Shown: positions 52,508 to 62,110, counted from the stretch's first letter. The stretch is DNA of 64,000 nt from Acidobacteriota bacterium (GCA_020199905.1 JAIVJS010000071.1:108501-172500); one strand, 5' to 3'. Numbers and translations: made by a program. Notes: generated from the letters alone by a model not told the origin.

Positions 52508-53293
52508 ATGCACATCGACCGAGACGGGCAGAGCTTCGAAGTCCGGGAGATGGGCTCCGGCCCGACTCTCATCCTGGTGCACGGCTATCCGCTCGACGGA
52601 GGCATGTGGTCCGGCGTGGCCCGGGTCCTGTCGAGCGAGTTCCGGGTCTTGAAGCCCGACCTGCCGGGGCGGCCCGAGAACCCGCTGCCCGCCGCGGGGA
52701 CCATGGCGAGCTATTCGGAATATCTCGCGGCCCTGGTGTCCGCCGCTCCGCCTCCGGTCGGGATCGCCGGCTTCTCGATGGGAGGATACGCGGTGCTCGG
52801 ACTGCTGCGAGACCATCCCGCGGGCGTCCGCGCTGTCGCGCTCGTAGATACCCGCGCGGGGGCCGACGACGACGCCGGGCGCGAGAAGAGGCGGGAAGCC
52901 ATCGCCTCTCTCGAGAAGGGCGGCGCCGCCGCGGTCGCGGACGCGATGATCCCGAAACTGCTCTCCGCCGAGGCGCGCACCCGTGCCGACGTCGTGGAGA
53001 GGGTTCGACGGACGATTCTGCGCCAGACCGCGGCCACGCTGCGGTCGGACCTCGAGGCGATGCGGGACCGGCCGGACCGTACGGAGTTCCTTCGCGAGAT
53101 CGCCATCCCGACGCTCGTCCTCACGGGCGAGTATGACGAGATCGCGCCGGCGGAGGACGCCCGGCGCATGGCGGAGTCCATACCCGGAGCCCAGTTTCTC
53201 GCCATCGCGGGAGCGGGGCACGCGTCGCCAATCGAAAGGCCCCGGGCGGTGGCCGCCGCGCTGTCCGCGTTCTTCCGGCCGGCTCTCGCGTAG
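52508..53293 (+). CDS. alpha/beta hydrolase
   Basis: The protein has 261 residues. The oxyanion motif is ILVHGYPLDGGMW, the nucleophile is Ser in GIAGFSMGGYAVLG (near 91), the Asp is in LTGEYDEIAP and the His in IAGAGHASPIERP. It is a small esterase or lipase-like enzyme of unknown substrate, cytoplasmic. ATG 52508 is preferred over an earlier ATG that would read through the intergenic region. Confidence 0.88.
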   Translation: MHIDRDGQSFEVREMGSGPTLILVHGYPLDGGMWSGVARVLSSEFRVLKPDLPGRPENPLPAAGTMASYSEYLAALVSAAPPPVGIAGFSMGGYAVLGLLRDHPAGVRAVALVDTRAGADDDAGREKRREAIASLEKGGAAAVADAMIPKLLSAEARTRADVVERVRRTILRQTAATLRSDLEAMRDRPDRTEFLREIAIPTLVLTGEYDEIAPAEDARRMAESIPGAQFLAIAGAGHASPIERPRAVAAALSAFFRPALA

Positions 53294-53333
53294 AGCGGAC
53301 TTTCGCTCGCGCCCGTGTGGTAAAGACTCTCCG

Positions 53334-53987
53334 ATGAAATTCTTCGGAAGAGTAGCCGCCCGGAGCGCCGCCGCCAGATCGGGCGGCTCGGCCCGCCTGC
53401 ACGTGGGATGCGGCAGCGAAGCGATCGCCGGGTGGGTCAACATCGACAGCCGGCCGCTCCCCGGGGTCGATCGTGTGCTCGACGTCACCTCCGGCCTCCC
53501 ATTCGAAAACGTCGCCGCCATTTATGCCGAGCACTTCCTGGAGCACCTTGCCTTCGACGACGGCCTGGCGTTTCTCGCCGAGTGCCGGCGGGCGCTGCGC
53601 GAGGACGGGGTCCTCCGGCTTTCGACCCCGAACCTCGACTGGGTATACCTGACCCACTACCAGATCGGGAAATGGTCGGAGGACGACGAGAGCCTTCGCG
53701 ATTGCTTCCAGTTGAATCGCGCGTTCCACGGATGGGGCCACCGATTTCTCTACAACGCGCCGTCCCTGGCAGCCGTCCTGCGGGCGAGCGGATTTGCGAA
53801 CGTGAGGTTCCAGAGGTACGGGGAAAGCGACGTGGCGGAATTGCGCGGCCTCGAGCGCCACGAAACGTGGGAAGACACGCCGGAGCTTCCCCACGTCATC
53901 ATCGCCGAGGCGACCGGGCGCGCGGAGTCGCGCCCGCTTCCGGCGAAATTCCTCGATCCCTTCCGGGAAGCCACCGCGATCCGCTGA
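53334..53987 (+). CDS. class I SAM-dependent methyltransferase
   Basis: The protein has 217 residues. Motif I is LHVGCGSEAIAGWVNID, then AIYAEHFLEHL, LREDGVLRLSTPNLDW and the C-terminal segment typical of the predicted SAM methyltransferases that sit beside glycosyltransferases. The substrate is unknown; a surface-glycan role is inferred from the neighbours. ATG 53334 lies 7 nt after TAAAGA. It overlaps the next gene at CTGA. Confidence 0.82.
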   Translation: MKFFGRVAARSAAARSGGSARLHVGCGSEAIAGWVNIDSRPLPGVDRVLDVTSGLPFENVAAIYAEHFLEHLAFDDGLAFLAECRRALREDGVLRLSTPNLDWVYLTHYQIGKWSEDDESLRDCFQLNRAFHGWGHRFLYNAPSLAAVLRASGFANVRFQRYGESDVAELRGLERHETWEDTPELPHVIIAEATGRAESRPLPAKFLDPFREATAIR

Positions 53988-56347
53988 CGGGCGTTTCTCT
54001 GGCACACCCCGTCTGGCTCCTCCTGCTGCTGGGGATCGTCGCCGGCGCGGTCATCCTCGCGGCTCGATGGCTCCGGCGGCCCTTCAACGCGGCCGAGGCG
54101 GTCTCAGCCTTCCTCCTCCCGGTCGCGCTACTTTTCCCCGGTTTCTTTTCAGGCGGAACGATTCTGCCGGTCGACCACGCGATGCTGCTCCCGCCCTGGA
54201 GCCACGTCCGTCCCGCAGTCCGGTACAACGCCAACCTGAACGACGCCATCACCCAGATGGCTCCGTGGGCGAAGGCCGCGCGGATGGCGTGGAAGGAAGG
54301 GTCGCTGCCTCTGCGCAACCGATGGAACGGATCGGGAATGCCGCTTGCGTCCAACGGGCAATCCGCTCCCTTCTCGCCCTTCTCGCTCCTGATGCTGCCG
54401 GTCCCGCTCGCGTCGGGCTTCACGCTGGCGGCGGCGGCGAAAATTCTTCTCGCGCTGTCGGGAATGATGCTGTGGCTGCGCGAGCTCTCGGTTTCGCGAG
54501 GGTCGGCCGCCTTCGGCGGCGTTCTGTTCGCGTTGTCCATGACGATGACACCGTGGCTCCTCTTCCCCCACACGGCGGTCATCTGCCTCTGGCCCTGGGC
54601 CGCGCTGGCGATCGAGCTCCTGCGGAACGCTCCGAGCCGCGCGCGGGCGCGTGTTCTCCTGACGTCGGTCTTCTTCGTCTGGCCGCTCTGCGGTCATCCT
54701 GAAAGCGTCGTCCTGGGCGCGATGTTTCTGGCTCTGTGGCTCGCGGCGCGGGCGCTTTTCGGAGCGCTGCCCGATTCGATCCGGCTCGCGCGCGACATCG
54801 GGATCTGCGCGCTCGCCGCGATCGGGCTGTCCGCCTTCCTGCTGCTCCCTCAGGCGCTCGCGATCGGGGCATCCAACCGCATCCGGGTGGCCGACGAGTT
54901 CTGGCGGAGGCTGCCCCTCTCCTGGCGGCCGCACGGTCCCCGGTTTTCCGGCACGATCGTGACTTCGCTCTTTCCACGCTCCTTCGGCGACGAGATCTCC
55001 TCGCCGGGGATCCCGGGCGCCGCCGGCAGTTTTCCGGAGATGGCGCTCGGACACTTCGGCCTCGCCGGCGCGGCGGCGGCGCTCCTCATCCTCCGGCCCG
55101 GGAGCCGGCGGCGCTCGGAATCGGTCACGCTCCTCGTCCCGGTCGTCGCCGGGCTGGCGGCGGCCGCGGCCCTCTGGCCGGTCTTCGAGATCTTTCTCCA
55201 CCTTCCCGGCGTGCGCTTCATGCTGCCGACCCGGTACCTCACGTGGGTGGCCTTTGGTGCAGCCGCCGTCGCGGCCTTCGAGGCCGACCGCCTGCGAATC
55301 GACCTCGAAGCCAGGCGCGGCGCCGCTATCGCCCTGCTTCCCGTGGCGGGGGCTCTCGTGGTCGCCGCCCTCTTCGTCTCGTGGCGGCTCGCCCCGCTCC
55401 ACGCCGCGGCCGGAGGACTCGCGAGCCAGAGGCACGCTCTCATCCTCTCCCTCGCGGCTCTCGGCGGAGTCGCGGCCGCCGCCATCGCGGCGGCCGTGAA
55501 CCGCACCGCCGCGCGGCGTCTCCCCCTCCTGCTCGCCGCGGTCGCCGCCGTCGAGCTCGGCATCCAGGGGTCGCGCCTCCATCGATTCGGCCGGCCGGCT
55601 GACCTCTTTCCCGAGACGCCTCTGACCCGATTTCTCCGGTCCCGGCCCGGGCCGTTCCGCGCGGGCGGCGGCGGCGCCGTCCTCTTCCCCAATTCGAACG
55701 TCTTCGCCGGCGTCGAGGACATCCGCACGCACGATCCGGTGGAGCGCCGCGACTACGTCGACTTTCTCGACCGCGCCGGCGGGTATCCCCCGGCCGATTA
55801 CTTCAAGCGGATCGCGGACTGGAATGCCCCGGCGCTCGACCTTCTGAACCTCCGTTATCTCGCGGGAGAGCCGGGCGAGGCGCCCCCGGGACCCAAGTGG
55901 CGCCTTGCGTACTCGGGGACCGATGGCGTCGTCTTCGAGAACAGCCTCGCGCTCCCCCGGGTCTTCGGAGCGGACCGCATCCCGCCGTCCTCCCGCGGCG
56001 CCGCGGACGGATTCGTCATTTCGAGCTACCGGGAACGGACGAACGAGATCTCCTTCCGATCGAGCGCCCCCGCCCGGACCGCCGCGGTCGTCGGCGTCGT
56101 GCAGGATGGAGGCTGGGCGGCGACGGACGAAGCGGGACGCCCGCTGCCGGTGTCCCGGGCGGAGAATCTTCTGATCCGGCTCGAGCTGCCCTCCGGAAAC
56201 CACGGCATCCGCCTGCGCTACCGTCCTCCCGGCTTCCTCACGGGATGCATCGTGTCGGCGGTGTCCGCCGTGTGCGTCGCCGCCGCGGCCCTCATGGAGC
56301 GAAGGCGGAGACGTCGGCGAGACTCGTCAGAGTCCCGCTCGGGTTGA
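53984..56347 (+). CDS. YfhO-like multi-pass membrane protein, probable CTG start
   Basis: The protein has 787 residues with about a dozen hydrophobic helices. After the first two helices comes VDHAMLLPPWSHVRP, the Asp-containing loop of YfhO/GT-C membrane glycosyltransferases, then FLLLPQALAIG and a soluble C-terminal beta domain. It probably glycosylates a surface polymer. CTG 53984 overlaps the methyltransferase stop (CTGA); no ATG, GTG or TTG occurs ahead of the first helix. Confidence 0.78.
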   Translation: MTGVSLAHPVWLLLLLGIVAGAVILAARWLRRPFNAAEAVSAFLLPVALLFPGFFSGGTILPVDHAMLLPPWSHVRPAVRYNANLNDAITQMAPWAKAARMAWKEGSLPLRNRWNGSGMPLASNGQSAPFSPFSLLMLPVPLASGFTLAAAAKILLALSGMMLWLRELSVSRGSAAFGGVLFALSMTMTPWLLFPHTAVICLWPWAALAIELLRNAPSRARARVLLTSVFFVWPLCGHPESVVLGAMFLALWLAARALFGALPDSIRLARDIGICALAAIGLSAFLLLPQALAIGASNRIRVADEFWRRLPLSWRPHGPRFSGTIVTSLFPRSFGDEISSPGIPGAAGSFPEMALGHFGLAGAAAALLILRPGSRRRSESVTLLVPVVAGLAAAAALWPVFEIFLHLPGVRFMLPTRYLTWVAFGAAAVAAFEADRLRIDLEARRGAAIALLPVAGALVVAALFVSWRLAPLHAAAGGLASQRHALILSLAALGGVAAAAIAAAVNRTAARRLPLLLAAVAAVELGIQGSRLHRFGRPADLFPETPLTRFLRSRPGPFRAGGGGAVLFPNSNVFAGVEDIRTHDPVERRDYVDFLDRAGGYPPADYFKRIADWNAPALDLLNLRYLAGEPGEAPPGPKWRLAYSGTDGVVFENSLALPRVFGADRIPPSSRGAADGFVISSYRERTNEISFRSSAPARTAAVVGVVQDGGWAATDEAGRPLPVSRAENLLIRLELPSGNHGIRLRYRPPGFLTGCIVSAVSAVCVAAAALMERRRRRRRDSSESRSG

Positions 56348-57264
56348 AGTAGGTCCGGACGGCCCCCGTCGCGGTGTCGGTGACGGCAATCGTGTACTCG
56401 ACGTCGGAGAGGGCGCCGGAAAAAAACCAGTAACGCCCGTTCAGACCGCGGCCATCCACGAGCTTGACGACCAGCTCGACGTTGTTGGCGGAGAAAAACC
56501 AGAAATAGCCCGCATCGCCGGTCAGCGTCACCGCCTTGCCGACTCCGCCGCGGCCGAGGGCGGGCGCGCGCCACGCCGCCTGCACGCGAAATCTCCCTCC
56601 GTTCAGGCAGAGCGTCGCGCGTTCCGGGCGCACACTCCGCCGGCGCCCACACCCGCCTCCCGGGGAGCCGCGGCGGCGTCGACGCGCGGGAAAGTCCTCC
56701 CCGTTTCGCGCGTCGGTGACCGGGAGGCCGGTCGCGGCGAGGATCTCCTCGATGGTCTCGGGCGGATGCGACGGGCGCGCCTCGACAGCAGCGCCGCGAC
56801 GCCGGCGGCATGAGGGGACGCCTGCGAGGTCCCCACGTACGTCGAGCGTCCGCCGCCGATTCCCGTCGGTCCCCTCGCAGCCGCTCGAGCCCGCGGGCGC
56901 TCAGAAGACCGGCCGCGGCGGAGAGCGACTTCCAGTTCGAGAGCGGCCGAAAGTCGTCGGCAGACAGACGGGCCAGCGCGCGCCGCCGGATCCCGAAGTC
57001 CGGAGTGCGCTCGGAGACCGGGGCGGGGGCACGGAAGACGATGATGACGCGTGCACGCCCGCCCGCGAGAATCGCCGCCTCGGTCCCGGCGCCGACGCGA
57101 ACCACCGGCCAGCGCGCCGGAGACGCCACGCCGCCGGCCGCGAGAGCGCGTGCCGCGAAGAGAAGGAGGATCGCGTTCCGCCGAACGTGGAAGGCCGACG
57201 CGGCGCGCGAGCGCCTCTCCGATGGCCGGGCCGGGCAGGTCCAGGCTGGCGCGCACGAGACCAT
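56292..57264 (-). pseudogene. Decayed secreted subtilase (S8) with C-terminal CxP..TLCLN-type module
   Basis: At least three frames carry parts of one protein. The first (ATG 57264) has a signal peptide and a prodomain-like segment (ARVIIVFRAPAP, LSADDFRPLSNWKSL). A second has the serine motif YVGTSQASPHAAGVAALLS. A third has PPETIEEILAATGLPVTDARNG. The last has the secreted module (ATLCLNGGRF, GYFWFFSANNVELVVK) also found at 9.4 kb. The catalytic Asp and His regions are missing, so there is a large deletion as well as frameshifts. Confidence 0.85.
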
Positions 57265-57337
57265 CGTAACCGCGCCCGAGTGCCGCCGCCTCCCGCTTCC
57301 CAAACGGCGCGGCGGAAGACGATAATGACTCCTCCCG

Positions 57338-58297
57338 ATGGAAATCTCTTCACGCTGGAACGACGGGGTTTTCACCGCGCACATGGAGCGGCTCGTCTGG
57401 ACGGCGTCCCCCGTCGTCCGGCGGTATCTGCACCGGCTCGTCTCGGGAAATCCGCACTGCGACTGGCTGACATTCGTGGAGGCGGAGCACCTTCCCGCCC
57501 GCGTCGAGAAGGCGCTCGTTCTCGGATGCGGGTCGGGATGGCTCGAGCGCGCCCTTTCCGAGCGCGGCAGGTTCGGCCGCATCCTCGCCTGCGACGCGGC
57601 CCCGGCGACGGTCGATCGGGCGCGTCGCGAGGCCGAAAAGGCGGGTCTTTCGAACATCGAATACCGCGTCCTCGACCTCGAGCACGCGGCGCTGGAAGGG
57701 CCGTACGATGCGATCGTCGCCAACGACGTTCTCCACCACATCACGGACCTCGAGGGGATCTTCGCCAGGATCCATGCCGCTCTGGCTCCCGGCGGCAAAT
57801 TCGTCTTCAACGAGTACGTCGGCCCGAACCGCTTCCAGTATTCGGAAGAGCGGATGCACCTGATCAACCGGTATTTCCGGCTCCTCCCGGACGAACTGCG
57901 GCGCGCGTTCCCGAGCGGAGACACGCTCTGGCGTCGCGAGCGGCTGACGCCGGAGCGTGTCATCGCCGACGACCCGACGGAGGCCGTGCGGAGCGAGGAC
58001 GTCCTGCCCGTCGCGCGACAGGCCTTCCACGTCGAGCGCGAGTATCCCTACGGCGGCGGGCTCCTGAATCCTCTTCTCTTCGGGATCATCCCGAATTTTC
58101 GCGACGACGTCCCCGCCCATGTCCGGCTTCTCGAGGCGCTCTGCCAGGTGGAGGAACGGCTCGACGGAAGCGGTGCGATCGAGGCGGACTTCCAGGTCTT
58201 CGTCGGATCGCGCCGCAACGGGAACGGGTCGGGCGACGGAGGGGGCGCGGAAGCGGAGAGTCCTTCCAGGGCGGAGGCAGGCCGGACCGCGACCTGA
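57338..58297 (+). CDS. class I SAM-dependent methyltransferase
   Basis: The protein has 319 residues. Motif I is ALVLGCGSGWLERAL, with YDAIVANDVLHHITDLEG and LAPGGKFVFNEYVG. The long C-terminal part (180-300) is of the type seen in methyltransferases acting on glycans or large molecules. The substrate is unknown. ATG 57338 follows a GATAAT at 57321-57326. Its stop abuts that of the convergent GT39 fragment (TGATCA). Confidence 0.83.
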   Translation: MEISSRWNDGVFTAHMERLVWTASPVVRRYLHRLVSGNPHCDWLTFVEAEHLPARVEKALVLGCGSGWLERALSERGRFGRILACDAAPATVDRARREAEKAGLSNIEYRVLDLEHAALEGPYDAIVANDVLHHITDLEGIFARIHAALAPGGKFVFNEYVGPNRFQYSEERMHLINRYFRLLPDELRRAFPSGDTLWRRERLTPERVIADDPTEAVRSEDVLPVARQAFHVEREYPYGGGLLNPLLFGIIPNFRDDVPAHVRLLEALCQVEERLDGSGAIEADFQVFVGSRRNGNGSGDGGGAEAESPSRAEAGRTAT

Positions 58298-59646
58298 TCA
58301 GTCCGAAGCGGCGGGCTCGAGCCTCCACAGGCTCGCCGGTCCGTGAGATCCGAGATACGTCCACGTTCCCGGGAGGTTCCGGCTCGCCTGGACGACCTCG
58401 TCCGGGAGCATCAGCGCATACAGAGGATGCCCCGGCCTCTCCAGCCGGCGCCTCAGCCCCGGAAAGTCTTTCTTCTCGATCCAGTCCCAGCGGACCGGGG
58501 TTCCCCAGCCGTAGGCCTTCATCAAACCAGGAGAAGGCCCGCGGCGACCGCCGCGCCCTTCGAGATCGAGCGCGAGCTCCATGCCGCGATCACGAGGTCC
58601 TCGCCGGCCATCGCCGTGGCGATGAGGAGGGCCGGAATGCCCGGCAGAAGGAACCTCGTGTACCACCACGCCTCGTAGGGAAAGTAGAGGGCGTACAGGA
58701 CGAAGAACGCGGCGAACCAGGTCAACAGAAGGAGGCGATCCCGCGGCCCGCCCCGCGCGCGGAGACAGCCCGCGATCCAGCAGGGCAGAATGATCGGCGA
58801 CATCATCACGGATATCCAGTAGCCGTAGCGCCGGACTCCCCATCCCGCATGGCGAAGGGAAAATGCGGTCGACGCGCCGCTCTCGTCGTAGCCGCTCCTG
58901 AACATCCCGCCGTAGACGGCGCGGTTGAACGCGAAGAGCACGGCGGCGCAGGGAGCTCCCCCCAGAAGAAAGAGGGACCATGCGCGACGGCTCGGCGGCA
59001 TCGCGAAGATCAACGGCAGGATCAGAACGGCCGACGAGGGGCGGACGAGAACGGCGGCTCCGAAGGCGAGTCCCGCCCCGGCCGCCCATGCGCCGGTTCT
59101 CCGCGCGCGCAGCGCGAGGAAAACGGCGGCGAGGGCCCACGCGGTCGCGACGACGTCGCTCATCGGCTGCAACGCCTGGAACACCAGGATCGGAACGCAA
59201 GCGAACATCGAGGCGCACGCCAGGCCCGCCGCCCGGGAGAGTCCGAGCTCCCGGCCGACCAGGTAGATCAGGACGAGTGAAACAACCGCCGCCAGGGGGC
59301 TGACGAAAAAGGGACCCGAAGCCCAGCCGAAGATCGATGCCGACGCGGCGAGGTGAATCGGCAGGCCCACCGGATAGGAGGGGGCCATCGTTCCAGGCAC
59401 CGGGCCCCCCGAATAGCCCAGGGGAATGAAGTAACGGCTGTCGTCGAGAGGGAGGCGGAGTCTCGCGAGCGGCTCGACCGGCTCGACGATGCGGCCCGTC
59501 GCGATGCCTCGCGCCTCGTTGTAGTACCCCGAGCTGTCTGATCCTCCAACCGCGCGCGACGCGTGAGAGATCAGGAGGGCGGCATACCCGGCGAGGAGAA
59601 AAAGCGCGGCGCCAGCGATTCCAACATCTCTGCTGCGCCGCGCCAC
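58298..59646 (-). pseudogene. GT39-like membrane glycosyltransferase split into two frames
   Basis: The first frame (GTG 59646 to stop 58522, 374 residues) is a GT-C membrane protein: GSDSSGYYNEARGI after helix one and about nine helices, ending LLLV and a stop. A second frame (ATG 58522 to 58298) directly continues with YGWGTPVRWDWIEKKDFPGL and PLYALMLPDEVVQASRNL, the usual C-terminal tail of this family. The two overlap by 1 nt (TGATG). The tail appears to lack its first about 40 residues, so an out-of-frame deletion is likely. The first part may still be functional. Confidence 0.72.
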
Positions 59647-59652
59647 ATGGCC

Positions 59653-59658
59653 ATTCTA
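59653..59658 (-). promoter_or_regulatory. -10 element of the GT39-like gene
   Basis: TAGAAT on the minus strand ends 6 nt before GTG 59646. Confidence 0.45.
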
Positions 59659-59691
59659 CGAGCGAGCCTGCGTCGAATCGGGAGGGACCTC

Positions 59692-59719
59692 CTGCCTACC
59701 GCCTACCGCCTACCGCCCG
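59692..59719. repeat. Period-7 array 3' of the zinc metallopeptidase gene
   Basis: Four units of the type CCGCCTA (59692-59719) next to the stop codon at 59721. No inverted partner is seen. Confidence 0.78.
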
Positions 59720-59720
59720 G

Positions 59721-60617
59721 CTATTGCAGTTGCCGCTGGAACGTATTGCACCGGCCGGGGTCGCCCCCCTCGAGGCCGCGGCGCAGCCAGTTCGACCGGT
59801 CTTCGGAGCTCCCGTGGGTGAAGCTCTCCGGCGAGACCGTACCCTCGGAGCGACGCTGTAGCCGGTCGTCTCCGATCGCTCCGGCGGCGCGAAGCCCCTC
59901 CTCGAAGTCTCCGGGGTCGATTACCTTGCGGTCCTGGTTGGCGTGGAAGCCCCAGACGCCGGCGAAGCAGTCCGCCTGCAGCTCGATCCGGACCGAGTTC
60001 GAATTCGCTCCCCGCCCGCGGCCGCCTCCCATCTCGTCGAAGACGCCGAGCAGGTTCTGGACGTGGTGGCCGACCTCGTGCGCGATCACGTAGGCGTCGG
60101 CGAAATCGCCGGGGGCGCCATAGCGTTGAGAGAGCTGCTGGAAGAAGTTCAGGTCCAGATACACCTTCCGGTCGAGCTGGCAATAGAACGGGCCCGTCGC
60201 CATCGATGCGATGCCGCACTCGGAGCGCGTCGCCTGCGTGAACAGATGGAGCTTCGGCGGGGTGTACGTCTTGCCCATCTTCGAGAACTGTTCCTTCCAG
60301 ACGTCTTCCGTCGAGGCGAGGACGACGGAGGCGAACCGGCCGAGCTGATCCCCCGTCGCTCCGGCCCGCGAGCCGTCCGCGGAGGGGGCGCGCTGGCCCG
60401 ATGGGACTGGGGCGGACGGGGAACCGGTCGAGACGGGAGCGTTGCCCTGCACCATGTTCAGGAGGCTCAGCGGGTTAATGCCGGTGAACCAGGAGACGAG
60501 GAGGAGGATGATCAGGCCGCCGCACCCGAGAGACGCGCCCCGCCCCCCGATAGGAAATCCTCCGCCGCCGCGTCCATCCTCGACGTTGCTGCTCTCCCTC
60601 TCACCTTCCCATTTCAT
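59721..60617 (-). CDS. neutral zinc metallopeptidase (YpfJ-like)
   Basis: The protein has 298 residues. An N-terminal anchor helix (about 30-50) precedes the domain with the zinc site AYVIAHEVGHHVQ and the third ligand Glu in RIELQADCFAG. FYCQLDRKVYLDL and the C-terminal GSSEDRSNWLRRGLEGGDPGRCNTF are family signatures. The protein should face the periplasm. Substrate unknown. ATG 60617 overlaps a small upstream gene by 4 bp (ATGA). Confidence 0.9.
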   Translation of the reverse strand: MKWEGERESSNVEDGRGGGGFPIGGRGASLGCGGLIILLLVSWFTGINPLSLLNMVQGNAPVSTGSPSAPVPSGQRAPSADGSRAGATGDQLGRFASVVLASTEDVWKEQFSKMGKTYTPPKLHLFTQATRSECGIASMATGPFYCQLDRKVYLDLNFFQQLSQRYGAPGDFADAYVIAHEVGHHVQNLLGVFDEMGGGRGRGANSNSVRIELQADCFAGVWGFHANQDRKVIDPGDFEEGLRAAGAIGDDRLQRRSEGTVSPESFTHGSSEDRSNWLRRGLEGGDPGRCNTFQRQLQ

Positions 60618-60820
60618 GGGTGCTCCCCTTTCTCTCGGATGTTGTCACCGGACCGCGCCGGCTCTTCGACGACCAAAGCAAGAACCCTTCCCGAATTCGG
60701 GTGTCGGAGAAGCGCTTTGACCTCCGGCGTGAGACGAACGACTTCTGACGAGGAAAATTCGACCCTGGCTTCGGTCCGCGAAATAATTTTCGGAGGATGC
60801 CGGGGGGCACCGTCGTCCAC
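60614..60820 (-). CDS. small protein coupled to the zinc metallopeptidase
   Basis: The protein has about 68 residues, with VDDGAPRHPPKIISRTEARV at the start and LTPEVKALLRHPNSGRVLAL near the middle. It is not recognised. Its stop overlaps the ypfJ-like start (ATGA), and the frame lacks low complexity, so it is probably real. The start may be GTG 60820 or an earlier GTG 15 codons upstream. Confidence 0.45.
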   Translation of the reverse strand: MDDGAPRHPPKIISRTEARVEFSSSEVVRLTPEVKALLRHPNSGRVLALVVEEPARSGDNIREKGEHP

Positions 60821-60927
60821 CGCCCTCGTCGTCCTCACCGCGACAAAGAGTCGGGCGGACGGCCACAGCCGATCCGCGAACGATCCCGGGCGGCACGACC
60901 TTCTGCGCCGCCCGGGTAGAGCGATGA
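60821..60927. other. Short spacer
   Basis: Between the small gene and the propeller pseudogene; no further feature seen. Confidence 0.3.
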
Positions 60928-62110
60928 CTAACCGTTCCGGCGAACCAGAAGGATCGCCGACAGAGCCAACGCGGCCGCGAAAAGGGCGAGGAGGTGCAGA
61001 GAGAGGGTAGGGACCGCCACTCCGCCCGGGGCTTGGGGAGTCACCGTCGGGGTCACGCCGCCGATCGCCGTAGGTGTTCGGGTCGGGGTAGGTGGAACGG
61101 TTCCGGTCACGGTCGGTGACGGCGTCGAGGTCGGGGGAGGCGTTCCGGTTACGGTGGGGGTCGGTGTTGGCACAGGCGCCCCAGCGATCGTGATCCGGGC
61201 GATGCGATTGCCCGTCTGCTCCGTAAACCACATGTTGCCATCGGGGCCCGCCGTGATGCCGCGGGACTGGGCGCCCGCCGTGATGCCGGTCGTGAACTCG
61301 GTGACGACTCCGAGGGGAGTAATCCGCCCGACCCGGGCGCCGTTATATCCGGTGAACCAGACGTTGCCATCCGGGCCCCCCGCGATGCCGCGGGATTGAA
61401 AGAAAATCCCGATGGGGAACTCGGTGATCACGCCGCTCGTCGTAACGCGACCGATCGTGTCGTTGTTCTGATTCGCATACCAGAGGTTGCCGTCGGGGCC
61501 CGCCGTGATCGCCTTATTCGGTGAACCACAGATTCCCGTCCGGGCCGGCCGTGATGCCCCACGGACCCGAGCTCGGCGTGAGGCCTGCGCTGAACTCCGT
61601 CACGGCTCCCGCCGGGGTGATGCGCCCGATGACGCTGTTCACGAATTCCGTAAACCAGAGGTTGCCGTCCGGGCCGGCCGCAATACCGAGACTCTGGCCG
61701 TTCGCACTGATGCCGGCGGAAAACTCCGTGACGACTCCGGCCGGAGTGATCCGTCCGATCCGGGCGGCCGCCTGTTCCGTGAACCAGAGATTCCCGTCCG
61801 GGCCCGCGGCGATCGCCCAGGGGGCGGACGCGGGGCTGATGCCCGTGCTGAACTCCGTGATGACGCCCGCTGGAGTGATTCGCCCAATCTTGTTTCCCGC
61901 CTGCTCCGTGAACCACAGGTTCCCGTCCGGCCCGGCCGCGATGCCGGTCGGCTGCGAGGCAGCCGTGGGGATGGGGAACTCGCTGACGACCTGCGCGGAC
62001 GCGGCCGCGCTGAGAAGCAGCAGGAGTGCGGCCGGGCCACTCCGCCGCAGGACTCGCCGCGCGAGGCTCCCGGGAAGAGTCGACGCGCTGGCGGGGGATG
62101 CCACGAACAT
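60928..62110 (-). pseudogene. Secreted Vgb-type beta-propeller with IPTL-CTERM-like end, frame broken
   Basis: From ATG 62110 (GAGGA upstream) the frame has a signal peptide and four propeller repeats (GIAAGPDGNLWFTEQAGNKIGRI type), then hits TAA at about 61512 directly after WFTE. The next repeat, AITAGPDGNLWYANQNNDTIGRV, is present in another frame, followed by two more, a Pro/Thr linker and a C-terminal sorting-like tail (VPTLSLHLLALFAAALALSA then RR). The join loses part of one repeat and shifts the frame. The halves are otherwise intact. Confidence 0.8.
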
